Positions 1 to 6,330 of a stretch of DNA of 6,330 bases are shown piece by piece. The notes under the pieces are model-generated. The model saw only the letters and a list, made by a program, of their open reading frames with translations, did no database searches and was not told the DNA's origin. The position numbers were made by a program, and so were the translations under genes. The DNA lies in the NCBI GenBank assembly GCA_946413885.1, contig CAMKMK010000135.1, forward strand, positions 1-6,330. Direction: 5' to 3'. Position 1 is the stretch's first letter. The number at the start of each line of letters is the position of its first letter. The DNA comes from an uncultured Prevotellaceae bacterium (GTDB taxonomy: Bacteria > Bacteroidota > Bacteroidia > Bacteroidales > Bacteroidaceae).

Positions 1-290
1 TGTGTCAAATGGGCCATACTAATACCAGATTCTGCAAAAAGATTGGCCATTTGACGAAAATATCCTTCCATTCAAGGCATTGTGACTGATTTTTTTGCAA
101 CGATGAAATGTGCGCCAATGATAGGGAAAAGCATCGGAACAAGCGATTTTTGCATTCTTTTGAGGCCTTAGAGAGGGAAAGTGGCAGCATTTTGGGGCCT
201 TTTTCAGGGTTGATATCTTGGACGAAGAAGTTTTACCGATGCCGTAAGTGATTGATATTCTGCCTTTCAGAAGAAACAATAACACTCAAA
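1..290. other. Intergenic stretch without a supported gene
   Basis: About 290 bases in which I see no gene that can be defended. Two overlapping minus-strand frames stay open here (5-190 and 19-285), but neither encodes a recognisable domain, signal peptide or membrane segment. The 88-residue frame is rich in Lys, Ser, Arg, Cys and His in a way that looks like translated non-coding DNA. The only structure I can point to is the hairpin at 4-55. It could be a decayed gene or a dispersed intergenic repeat. Confidence 0.5.
4..55. repeat. Short inverted repeat (hairpin) at left edge
   Basis: GTCAAATGGGCCA at 4-16 pairs with TGGCCATTTGAC at 44-55, giving a 12-bp stem with one bulged G and a loop of about 27 bases. 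No U-tract follows on either strand, so it does not look like a standard intrinsic terminator. It may be the structured end of an element or gene lying to the left of the window. Confidence 0.5.
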
Positions 291-314
291 CGTTTCAGCG
301 TTTCAGCGTTTCAG
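291..314 (+). repeat. Three tandem copies of 8-bp unit CGTTTCAG
   Basis: Three exact head-to-tail copies of CGTTTCAG occupy 291-298, 299-306 and 307-314. The reverse complement of the same unit forms another array at 430-469, so the two arrays face each other as arms of an inverted repeat around an AT-rich core. Confidence 0.9.
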
Positions 315-429
315 TTGATTTTCGAGGGGTGTACATTCTTCTCTCTTTAATATATATAATATATATATTATTAATTATCAATTAGTTATATAGTAAGAGA
401 AAGACAATTTGATACAATACATACCCTTA
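315..429. other. AT-rich core between inverted tandem repeats
   Basis: A 115-base spacer separates the CGTTTCAG and CTGAAACG arrays. Its centre, about 345-395, is almost pure A and T with runs of alternating TA. Its flanks are weakly complementary: CTCTCTTTAA near 341-350 against TAAGAGAAAG near 394-403. The inverted repeat may therefore extend imperfectly inward. No coding frame is recognisable. The core could melt easily or extrude as a cruciform. Confidence 0.6.
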
Positions 430-469
430 CTGAAATGCTGAAACGCTGAAACGCTGAAACGCTGAAACG
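430..469 (+). repeat. Five tandem copies of 8-bp unit CTGAAACG
   Basis: Five head-to-tail units run from 430 to 469. The first (430-437) is CTGAAATG, one base off, and the next four are exact CTGAAACG. This unit is the reverse complement of CGTTTCAG at 291-314, so any three consecutive exact units can pair with the left arm to give a 24-bp stem in more than one register. Confidence 0.9.
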
Positions 470-603
470 CTCAGCCAGCTACAAGCCTGCTGTCAACTGA
501 CTCACTCTTCTTCTACAAGGCCCTTGAGTGCTGGAAGGAAGAGAGTAAGGAGTTACTTCCTCGACTCTTTCTTCTTGGAGAGTTGGTAGCCGTCAACCAA
601 TAA
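466..603 (+). pseudogene. Possible C-terminal remnant of an unidentified gene
   Basis: Starting just after a TGA inside the CTGAAACG array, a plus-strand frame stays open for 45 codons to TAA at 601-603. Its later part reads plausibly as protein, with an amphipathic, helix-like stretch (FYKALECWKEESKELLP followed by RLFLLGELVAV). There is no start codon and no upstream continuation, and I recognise no family. It could be the tail of a gene disrupted at the repeat array, or a chance frame. The opposite strand holds a 20-codon frame (615 down to 553) over the same bases, which weakens the coding case. Low confidence. Confidence 0.15.
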
Positions 604-615
604 ACGTACAGACAT

Positions 616-652
616 GATAAAACCCCGAAAGGCGAGCTTCCGAGGTTTTATC
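616..652 (-). terminator. Probable terminator hairpin downstream of rpmE2
   Basis: The arms 616-631 (GATAAAACCCCGAAAG) and 637-652 (CTTCCGAGGTTTTATC) form a 16-bp stem with two mismatches and a 5-base loop. It starts 35 bases past the rpmE2 stop. The C/G core flanked by AAAA/TTTT is a common terminator form in Bacteroidota. No long U-run follows on the minus strand beyond the TTTT inside the stem, and the near-symmetry means it could also act on plus-strand transcripts. Confidence 0.7.
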
Positions 653-687
653 TTTCAACAACCTAAAATAAATGCTGTCGGCGGAGA

Positions 688-939
688 TTACTTCTTGGTA
701 CGAGCGTAACGGCTCATGAACTTATCTACGCGACCAGCTGTGTCAACCAACTTACTCTTACCTGTATAGAAGGGGTGAGAGGTATTGGAAATCTCCAACT
801 TAACTAAGGGATACTCCTGGCCCTCGAACTCTATAGTCTCGTTTGTCTTACAAGTAGAGCGGCTCAGGAACATGTCACCGTTGCTCATGTCCTTGAAGAC
901 TACGGGACGATAATTCTCTGGATGAAGTCCTTTTTTCAT
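688..939 (-). CDS. rpmE2: 50S ribosomal protein L31 type B (bL31)
   Basis: This 83-residue protein is a structural component of the large ribosomal subunit and contributes to the bridge between subunits. Family hallmarks are the N-terminal MKKGLHPENYRPVVF, the central SNTSHPFYTGK (about residues 51-61) and a basic C-terminal tail VDKFMSRYARTKK. It has a single cysteine (Cys30) and no CxxC pair, so it belongs to the zinc-independent type B (YkgM-like) group rather than zinc-binding type A; length is normal for that group. The ATG at 939 matches the family N-terminus. The upstream bases are A-rich without a Shine-Dalgarno, as usual in Bacteroidota. It has its own promoter about 90 bases upstream and a terminator hairpin downstream, so it is probably monocistronic and independent of the upstream MFS gene. 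Confidence 0.97.
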   Translation of the reverse strand: MKKGLHPENYRPVVFKDMSNGDMFLSRSTCKTNETIEFEGQEYPLVKLEISNTSHPFYTGKSKLVDTAGRVDKFMSRYARTKK

Positions 940-978
940 ATCTGTTGCTTTGTTTTTATTATGTCAACTATGTTGTTT

Positions 979-996
979 ATATAGTGGTAACTATAT
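979..996 (-). promoter_or_regulatory. Perfect hairpin in the rpmE2 5' leader
   Basis: ATATAGT (979-985) and ACTATAT (990-996) form a perfect 7-bp stem with a 4-base loop within the predicted untranslated leader of rpmE2. A second tiny palindrome, CAAC-TAT-GTTG at 965-975, lies closer to the start codon. Leaders of ribosomal protein genes often carry autoregulatory structures, but the stem is A/U-rich and weak, so a regulatory role is only possible. Confidence 0.35.
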
Positions 997-1028
997 GTGT
1001 AATGGTCGCTTTTTACATTTTCAGCGTG

Positions 1029-1060
1029 CAAAATTACGTTTTTTTCATTTACCTGCCAAA
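1029..1060 (-). promoter_or_regulatory. Bacteroidota-type promoter for rpmE2
   Basis: Read on the minus strand, TTTG (1060-1057) is followed by 20 bases and then TAATTTTG (1036-1029). This matches the primary sigma factor consensus of Bacteroidota, a -33 TTTG and a -7 TAnnTTTG about 19-21 bases apart. Transcription should start near 1022-1025, giving a leader of about 80-85 nt before the rpmE2 ATG. The promoter begins 36 bases beyond the MFS stop codon, so rpmE2 need not depend on read-through from that gene. Confidence 0.75.
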
Positions 1061-1095
1061 TCTTTTGGAGGGAAATGTTGTAAACAAGCGTATTT

Positions 1096-2256
1096 TTACC
1101 CTGCCTTTATGGCATAAGCTGCCATATAAACAACACCTACGCACATAACCATAACGGCTCCTATCTGTCCGATGGCATCGCTAGCCAGTCCCATGAACAA
1201 GGGGAAAATGGTTCCTCCGAAGAGTCCCATGATCATCAGTCCTGAGACTTCGTTCTGCTTGTCGGGTACGGCACTAAGGGCACGGGCGAAGATGAGGGAG
1301 AAGGGGTTGCTGTTGCCATATCCCAGGACGCAGATGGCTCCGTAGAGTATCCACTTGGTGTGGCCTACCATCAGACCTATCATGGCAATTCCCAGAAGGC
1401 ACACGCTGAAGAGGAGGAATGCGCGATTGCTGATGCGCGTCAGGATGTAACTTCCTGTAAGACAGCCTATCGTACGGCAGAAGAAGTAGAGGCTGGTGGC
1501 GAAGGCGGCTTCGTTGAGCGACATGCCCAGACGCTCCATCAGGATTTTAGGAGCCGTAGTGTTGGTGCCCACATCGATTCCCACATGGCAGATGATGGCA
1601 ATGAAGCAGAGCAGGACGATGGGGTTGCTGAGCAGGCCAAGAGCCTGTCCCATGGTGCTGGGCTTGCCTTCCTGAGGTTGCTCGTCGATATGGGTCCAAC
1701 CAAGCCACAAGGTGGCAAGGACACCAATCGTCATGTAGATGGGGAAAAGTACACGCCAACCAAGCCCAAGAGAGGGGATGGACTGCATGGCACCCCACAT
1801 GGCGATATAGGGAGCCATAAACGAGGCGATAGCCTTGATGAACTGGCCAAACGTGAGCGTACTGGCGAGGTTGCCTCCCTGCATCACGCTTGCCACCAAG
1901 GGATTCAGCGAGGTCTGCATGAGGGCATTTCCGATACCCAGTAGGGAGAAGGCGATGATCATGATGTAGAAATTGTTCCCAAAGATGGGAAGGGCCAACG
2001 ATAGGATTGTGATGAGCAAACTGAGTATCACGGTACGCTTGCGCCCTATCTTGTTCATCAGCAGTCCCGTGGGTACAGAGAAGATGAGGAACCAGACGAA
2101 TACCATAGAAGGCAATATGTTGGCCATCGTGTCTGAGAGTCCCAGGTCATCCTTTGCGTAATTGGATGCGATGCCAACGAGGTCAACGAATCCCATCGCG
2201 AAGAAACAAAGCATCACGGGGACGAGCTTCATCATGTTAGTCTTTTGTTTTTCCAT
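1096..2256 (-). CDS. MFS transporter, FucP/FHS-like
   Basis: A 386-residue polytopic inner-membrane protein of the major facilitator superfamily, probably a proton symporter, with about 12 hydrophobic helices and a hydrophilic central loop around residues 188-202 (HIDEQPQEGKPS). It resembles the fucose/glucose/galactose (FHS, FucP) group in the first helix region GFVDLVGIASNYAKDDL (about 22-38), the QTSLNPLV segment (about 114-121) and the late NEVSGLM...GLFGGTIFPL region (about 335-353). The motif-A loop reads GLLMNKIGRKRT, with Asn where Asp is usual. Family members move sugars or related small solutes; the substrate here cannot be read from sequence. It starts 43 bases after the nuclease gene with no visible promoter between, so cotranscription is likely. 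Because it follows a nuclease, a nucleoside or sugar product is conceivable, but that is inference. Confidence 0.88.
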   Translation of the reverse strand: MEKQKTNMMKLVPVMLCFFAMGFVDLVGIASNYAKDDLGLSDTMANILPSMVFVWFLIFSVPTGLLMNKIGRKRTVILSLLITILSLALPIFGNNFYIMIIAFSLLGIGNALMQTSLNPLVASVMQGGNLASTLTFGQFIKAIASFMAPYIAMWGAMQSIPSLGLGWRVLFPIYMTIGVLATLWLGWTHIDEQPQEGKPSTMGQALGLLSNPIVLLCFIAIICHVGIDVGTNTTAPKILMERLGMSLNEAAFATSLYFFCRTIGCLTGSYILTRISNRAFLLFSVCLLGIAMIGLMVGHTKWILYGAICVLGYGNSNPFSLIFARALSAVPDKQNEVSGLMIMGLFGGTIFPLFMGLASDAIGQIGAVMVMCVGVVYMAAYAIKAG

Positions 2257-2299
2257 AACACTAAATTTTATTCCGTTTTTAACATGTACATTATATTAA

Positions 2300-3211
2300 T
2301 TATAGCCCAACCCATTGGCTGATGTCGTAGGTAGCCTCGACATGTGCCTCGATATTGTCCTGCAGGTTGCAGAAGAAGTCGATCCCCGTCTTCTTCTCCA
2401 GTTCATCGATAGACAAGGCTGACTGACGTCGAAGTTGCATGAGGTAGTAATCGCTATCGTTGTTGTAATCCTTATGCTCGAGCCAGAAACCTATCGACTT
2501 GGCATTTCCGCTACTGGAAACGAAGAGGCATGCAATCCAATAATACTTGGGGACAGCCATTTCGACCGTCTCGCCCGTTACGGTTTCGACAGGGATAGTC
2601 CTGCGGAGTTGATCGAGTGTACCACCCTTGACTACATAAAGCGTACCTCCAAAGAAACTGCTGCCTGAAGATACCACCATGCTCCCCCAGTTGTCGCGAA
2701 CCTTGTCTTCGATCTCGCCCCAATACGTGCTGTTAAAATTGCCTATCATGGGGGACATGTTGCTCATGTAGAAGGTCTGCTCGTTGGCCTGACGGCTCTG
2801 ATAACGTTCTGCGCTACCCACCAGATGCCCACGGTTGAAGCCTTGGAAATACTGAACACTCAGACGATAGTTCCGTTCAATATCCGGATCAGGAGCCCAC
2901 GCATTGGTGCGGCTGGTATAATTCCTCTTGGCCGTACTTGCGTCATAGGTATATGCCACCCAATGGGCGTGATAGAGGGAACGATCGTACTCGAGGGTGT
3001 AGTTGACCGTACCATCCGTAAGCTTGTGGCAAATGTAATCGTAGCGCGAAGTCAGATGCGGCATCTCGAGGCGGGTTACGGTAAGGTCCTTGCCCACCAG
3101 ATTGGCATTCACATTCTCCTTGTTTGACGGGCTGGAAGGCTCCATCTCGTCATCCCCACAAGAAACGAATCCCATGGAGAGGACGATCAAAAGCAAAGCA
3201 TATTTCCTCAT
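2300..3211 (-). CDS. DNA/RNA non-specific endonuclease lipoprotein
   Basis: A 303-residue secreted nuclease of the beta-beta-alpha-metal NUC1/EndoG/Serratia nuclease family, predicted to cut DNA and RNA with Mg2+. The N-terminus is a lipoprotein signal with lipobox FVSC and lipidated Cys18. The following GDDE resembles the acidic Bacteroidota surface-export signal, so the enzyme probably faces outward. The active-site block is FNRGHLVGSAER (about 125-136) with candidate general base His129 and Arg127. It is followed by SNMSPMIGNFNSTYWGEIE (about 150-168). By alignment to Serratia nuclease, Asn151, Asn160 (Mg2+ ligand) and Glu168 match Asn110, Asn119 and Glu127. The usual DRGH reads NRGH here. 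Length fits a single nuclease domain plus an N-terminal linker. It begins 10 bases after the 850-residue lipoprotein gene, indicating coupled expression. Confidence 0.92.
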   Translation of the reverse strand: MRKYALLLIVLSMGFVSCGDDEMEPSSPSNKENVNANLVGKDLTVTRLEMPHLTSRYDYICHKLTDGTVNYTLEYDRSLYHAHWVAYTYDASTAKRNYTSRTNAWAPDPDIERNYRLSVQYFQGFNRGHLVGSAERYQSRQANEQTFYMSNMSPMIGNFNSTYWGEIEDKVRDNWGSMVVSSGSSFFGGTLYVVKGGTLDQLRRTIPVETVTGETVEMAVPKYYWIACLFVSSSGNAKSIGFWLEHKDYNNDSDYYLMQLRRQSALSIDELEKKTGIDFFCNLQDNIEAHVEATYDISQWVGL

Positions 3212-3219
3212 TCAGAAGT

Positions 3220-3223
3220 TCCT
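3220..3223 (-). promoter_or_regulatory. Shine-Dalgarno-like AGGA before the nuclease gene
   Basis: On the minus strand AGGA lies 8 bases ahead of the nuclease ATG and overlaps the TAG stop of the preceding lipoprotein gene. Purine-rich binding sites are uncommon in Bacteroidota, and the other genes here lack one. The overlap is consistent with translational coupling, in which ribosomes finishing the upstream gene reinitiate on the nuclease. Confidence 0.45.
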
Positions 3224-5774
3224 AATCAGCGTATTTGATGGTAATGGTCTTCACTCGAAGCTGAGTGCCAGCATCTGAGGATGCATTTACATAGGTTGCT
3301 TTGTTGCCAGAGAAAGAAACTGTGGCTGTAGCATTACCTACATAATCAGTTCCATTGTAGGAATCGCACTCCATGACAACCTGAGCGATAGGACTCTGGC
3401 CAGCAAACTCTATGGTGTTGTTGGCATACACGCGAACTCCCTTGGTTGCTGTGTAGTACTTGGGATCATTCTTTGAATTGCTTCCCTGTCCGAAGGTGAT
3501 GGTAGAGCCATCCGACAAGGTTATTTCCTCTACACTCTCAGCATTCTCGAAACCCAAAGTGCTCAAATCAACAGAAACAGATTTTTCACCAACTGACACC
3601 TCGCCATTGGTCAGCGTAACGGTAGTTCCTTTTATGCTGACACCTTCTCCAGTCGTCTCTTCCCCTCCAGGCTCATCAGAACCGCCACCTCCTGAAGTCA
3701 GGCTCACGGACTTGATTTCCCACGTTGGAGCCACGCTAGAGGTTGACACATACCTGAAGGCCACGTTGATTGACTGACCAGCATACTTGCTCAAATCGCA
3801 AGTCGTGGTAACCCAATCCCAGGAAGAACCTGTTGGAAGGGTGTTCATGGTCACTTCTGTCCAAGCAGCTGAAGAGGGAGCGCCGCCAGTATAATTGGTG
3901 GAAACACGAACGCTGATGTGATCAGAAAGGGAAGCCTTGTTGAGATAATTCAACGCATCAACAAAGGAGAGAGTGGTTTTGTCTCCAATGGTAACGCTGG
4001 GAGAGATCAGCCAAGACTCAGCCGGCACATTCTTGGAGCTGGCATAAGCAGAAGCCTTCATGCCATAAGACGAACTTTGTGCCCACACGTAAGACAAGGT
4101 GCCCAGTTCCACATCCTCAACCTTCCAAGCGCCTTGACTGGAGGTGAAGTCCTGATCGAAACCTGTAGAAGGAGTTGGGGTGTCGCCACCAGATGTCTTC
4201 CCATTGATCTCCACCAGTTTGTTGCCCGTAGCCATCTCGTTCGTTGTGCCATAGGCAGATACATATTTCTGCAACTGGCCATAAACCACTACGGTATCGC
4301 CCACCTGCAACTGACTCTCAGAAGTGAACTTGGCACCATCCAAATAGAAGCCACGATAGATATAGAACTGGTCGTTGGTTGTGCCGTCCGTAGAGATGTA
4401 ATAGGTGGCATTTCCAAAGTTTCCAGTATCGATGCTGCTGATTTGGCTTACGTATCCCTTGACATACACATTATCGCTCTTTCCATTGTCTGGCAGCGTA
4501 CTCGTGATGGCATCTGCCTGAACAGGATTGTACGGAGAAGCCTTCGTACCATTGCCTTCTGCGATAGGATCTTTCGTATCACCACCACCAGAGCCACTAT
4601 TGTCTGCCTCACCCTCTTCGATCATGAAGTTCTCGAGTTCCCAGGTGGTAGAAGCATTGCTGGGAGCGTAGAAATAGAAGGCAATATAAACGCTGTCCTG
4701 ATTGACATAAGCCTCAGGAAGCTGGATCTGACCGCTGGAATAAAGCGTCCAGTCGCTGAAGGGACTGGCTACAGGCGTCCAGGCTATCTGCTGCCAGGAA
4801 GCAGCATCGAAGTTCTTGCCGTCATAGTTGCTGCTGACAAAAATCTTCTCGTAGTTAAGCCAACCACTCACATTGTTGGTGTAGCGAATGGTGTTGTCGA
4901 AATAGAAACGTACCTTACCACTCTCACACGCAGTATTGAAAGGCGGTGAGATGAGATAGGACTCTACCTCCACATTTGACTTGGTTCCATCTCCATCCCA
5001 ATCCTGGTAACCAGTCGCCTGAGTATAGGAACTACCCTGACTCCAAGGCTCATTGGCAGAAATGCAATGCATGGTCCATTCTGTATTGAGAGATGCACTC
5101 TTGTAAGGAAGTGTCATAACATCGCCTCCACCAGAGCCACTATTGTCTGCCTCACCCTCCTCGATCATGAAGTTCTCGAGTTCCCAGGTGGTAGAAGCAT
5201 TGCTGGGAGCGTAGAAATAGAAGGCAATATAAACGCTGTCCTGATTGACATAAGCCTCAGGAAGCTGGATCTGACCGCTGGAATAAAGCGTCCAGTCGCT
5301 GAAGGGACTGGCTACAGGCGTCCAGGCTATCTGCTGCCAGGAAGCAGCATCGAAGTTCTTGCCGTCATAGTTGCTGCTGACAAAAATCTTCTCGTAGTTA
5401 AGCCAACCACTCACATTGTTGGTGTAGCGAATGGTGTTGTCGAAATAGAAACGTACCTTACCACTCTCACACGCAGTATTGAAAGGCGGTGAGATGAGAT
5501 AGGACTCTACCTCCACATTTGACTTGGTTCCATCTCCATCCCAATCCTGGTAACCAGTCGCCTGAGTATAGGAACTACCCTGGCTCCAAGGCTCATTGGC
5601 AGAAATGCAATGCATGGTCCATCCTGTACTGAGAGCTGTACTCTTGTAAGGAAGTGTCTTGCCACCTCCGTTAGCACCAGGATTCACCTCGTAAGGGGCA
5701 GGCACATCAGAGCAGGAAGTGGTGATGCCGATAACGGCGACTGCAACAAGCAGCAATTGATATATTCTTTTCAT
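3222..5774 (-). CDS. Multidomain lipoprotein: choice-of-anchor J repeats plus OB-fold
   Basis: An 850-residue exported lipoprotein. The signal peptide ends ITTSC, with Cys21 lipidated and SDVPAPYEV following, a start often seen in Prevotella surface lipoproteins. Apparent domains in order: choice-of-anchor-J-like beta-sandwich 1 (about 40-207) and 2 (about 221-388), each with SYLISPPF and TTWELENFMIEEG; an OB-fold-like domain (about 404-525; VYVKGYVSQI, YYISTDG, LQVGDTVVVYGQLQKY); a divergent third anchor-J domain (about 538-694; ESWLISPSV, APTWEIKSVSL); and a beta-rich C-terminal domain (about 711-850; VVMECDSYNGTDYVGNATATVSF). Linkers are Gly/Ser-rich (NSGSGGGD, SGGDTPTPS, SGGGGSDEPGG). No catalytic residues are evident, so a binding or scaffold role on the cell surface is likely. 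The OB-fold resembles those of YhcR-type nucleases. It sits 10 bases from both neighbours; ATG at 5774 is fixed by the signal peptide. Confidence 0.85.
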   Translation of the reverse strand: MKRIYQLLLVAVAVIGITTSCSDVPAPYEVNPGANGGGKTLPYKSTALSTGWTMHCISANEPWSQGSSYTQATGYQDWDGDGTKSNVEVESYLISPPFNTACESGKVRFYFDNTIRYTNNVSGWLNYEKIFVSSNYDGKNFDAASWQQIAWTPVASPFSDWTLYSSGQIQLPEAYVNQDSVYIAFYFYAPSNASTTWELENFMIEEGEADNSGSGGGDVMTLPYKSASLNTEWTMHCISANEPWSQGSSYTQATGYQDWDGDGTKSNVEVESYLISPPFNTACESGKVRFYFDNTIRYTNNVSGWLNYEKIFVSSNYDGKNFDAASWQQIAWTPVASPFSDWTLYSSGQIQLPEAYVNQDSVYIAFYFYAPSNASTTWELENFMIEEGEADNSGSGGGDTKDPIAEGNGTKASPYNPVQADAITSTLPDNGKSDNVYVKGYVSQISSIDTGNFGNATYYISTDGTTNDQFYIYRGFYLDGAKFTSESQLQVGDTVVVYGQLQKYVSAYGTTNEMATGNKLVEINGKTSGGDTPTPSTGFDQDFTSSQGAWKVEDVELGTLSYVWAQSSSYGMKASAYASSKNVPAESWLISPSVTIGDKTTLSFVDALNYLNKASLSDHISVRVSTNYTGGAPSSAAWTEVTMNTLPTGSSWDWVTTTCDLSKYAGQSINVAFRYVSTSSVAPTWEIKSVSLTSGGGGSDEPGGEETTGEGVSIKGTTVTLTNGEVSVGEKSVSVDLSTLGFENAESVEEITLSDGSTITFGQGSNSKNDPKYYTATKGVRVYANNTIEFAGQSPIAQVVMECDSYNGTDYVGNATATVSFSGNKATYVNASSDAGTQLRVKTITIKYAD
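4578..5114 (-). repeat. Second copy of 543-bp tandem duplication in the lipoprotein gene
   Basis: This segment encodes residues 221-399 and repeats 5121-5657 at a constant offset of 543 bp (181 codons). By eye I find about 8 differences in 537 bases. The core 4618-5039 is identical to 5161-5582 over 422 bp. The copy encodes a complete anchor-J-like sandwich plus its NSGSGGGD linker. Confidence 0.92.
5121..5657 (-). repeat. First copy of 543-bp tandem duplication in the lipoprotein gene
   Basis: This segment encodes residues 40-218, the N-terminal member of the duplicated pair. It differs from the second copy at four replacement changes clustered in its first dozen codons (STALSTGW against SASLNTEW). 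The remaining few changes are silent: one Ser codon, one Glu codon and two Gly codons in the linker. Confidence 0.92.
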
Positions 5775-5784
5775 ATATGATGTA

Positions 5785-6330
5785 TTATTTTTCGAGTTCT
5801 ACAATATCGTCCAAAGATCGCAGAGAAAGCTGATAGGAACTGGAATAGCGATTCAGCAATCCGTAGATGGTCTTGCGGCCAGCACGAATCGTATCGCCAG
5901 CAAACTGGGCACTCGTACTGGTGTAGAGCAACTGCTTCATCGTGGTGTTCCCTATTGTTATGTCGTGATACTCGCTATACGTATCACCTCCTACTTCCCA
6001 ATGAGCATAGGGCCAACCTACATCGCTGATTTGGGCATTGTTGAGCACCACCAGCATGGGTGTCAGACGAGTGATGTTGTTAGAAGTCAACTCGGAAGCC
6101 ACCACAGGACGGGCTTGAACCATATCAGGATCAGGAGCCCCTATTTTCTGGATATTCGTCTTCATCGAAGCTAAAGGCATAGGGCCCAAACGCATACTTC
6201 CATTCGTGTTGATATAGGGCTGGCCAATACGAGGAGCGGCACCATAACCGCCTATCCAGAGTCCCTTGAGGTTGATGCGAATCTTCTGGCCAACGGGGAA
6301 CAGGGTGTACAGACATCCAAGTCCCTTGAT
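5785..6330 (-). CDS. DUF5689 domain protein, C-terminal part
   Basis: The open frame runs to the window edge, so the N-terminus is missing; 181 residues plus TAA are present. The first visible residues, YTLFPVGQKIRINLKGLWIGGYGAAPRIG, match the characteristic core of DUF5689, an OB-like beta-barrel domain of secreted Bacteroidota lipoproteins. The internal Met at 6195 is not the real start, because the family-typical sequence continues unbroken upstream of it. The rest (RPVVASELTSNNITRLTPMLVVLNN...) fits the second half of such proteins, ending in a hydrophilic tail DDIVELEK. The function of DUF5689 is not established. In many Bacteroidota such genes follow a TonB-dependent receptor gene, which would lie beyond this window if the pattern holds. 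It precedes the 850-residue lipoprotein by 10 bases, so the two are very likely cotranscribed. Confidence 0.85.
   Translation of the reverse strand: MKGLGCLYTLFPVGQKIRINLKGLWIGGYGAAPRIGQPYINTNGSMRLGPMPLASMKTNIQKIGAPDPDMVQARPVVASELTSNNITRLTPMLVVLNNAQISDVGWPYAHWEVGGDTYSEYHDITIGNTTMKQLLYTSTSAQFAGDTIRAGRKTIYGLLNRYSSSYQLSLRSLDDIVELEK

Overview
The window looks like chromosomal DNA of a Bacteroidota bacterium, most likely a Prevotella/Segatella-type or Bacteroides-type gut or oral commensal. The evidence is a type B bL31 ribosomal protein gene, a promoter with the Bacteroidota TTTG-N20-TAnnTTTG architecture, lipoproteins with acidic residues after the lipobox cysteine, translation starts mostly without Shine-Dalgarno sequences, and DUF5689 and choice-of-anchor-J domains typical of this phylum's secreted proteins. 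All supported genes lie on the minus strand, so transcription runs from high to low coordinates.

Right part (6330 down to 1096): an apparent operon. It opens with the C-terminal 181 residues of a DUF5689 protein cut by the window edge. Ten bases later comes an 850-residue lipoprotein with three choice-of-anchor-J-like beta-sandwiches (two of them a nearly identical tandem duplication), an OB-fold-like domain and a C-terminal beta domain. Ten bases after that is a 303-residue DNA/RNA non-specific endonuclease lipoprotein of the beta-beta-alpha-metal (Serratia nuclease/EndoG) family. After 43 bases comes a 386-residue MFS transporter resembling the FucP/FHS family. I infer a surface-anchored system that binds and cuts extracellular nucleic acid, with an inner-membrane permease perhaps handling a product. 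This is a hypothesis from domain content and gene order, not a demonstrated pathway.

Middle part (1095 down to 616): a clear promoter, a leader of about 80 nt with a small perfect hairpin, the rpmE2 gene for ribosomal protein bL31 type B, and a GC-cored hairpin that probably ends its transcript.

Left part (1 to 615): no convincing gene. It holds a short hairpin at the extreme left, a striking inverted pair of 8-bp tandem repeats (CGTTTCAG x3 and CTGAAACG x5) around a very AT-rich core, and a short open frame that may be the tail of a decayed gene. This looks like accessory or repeat-type intergenic DNA and is the least explained part of the window.
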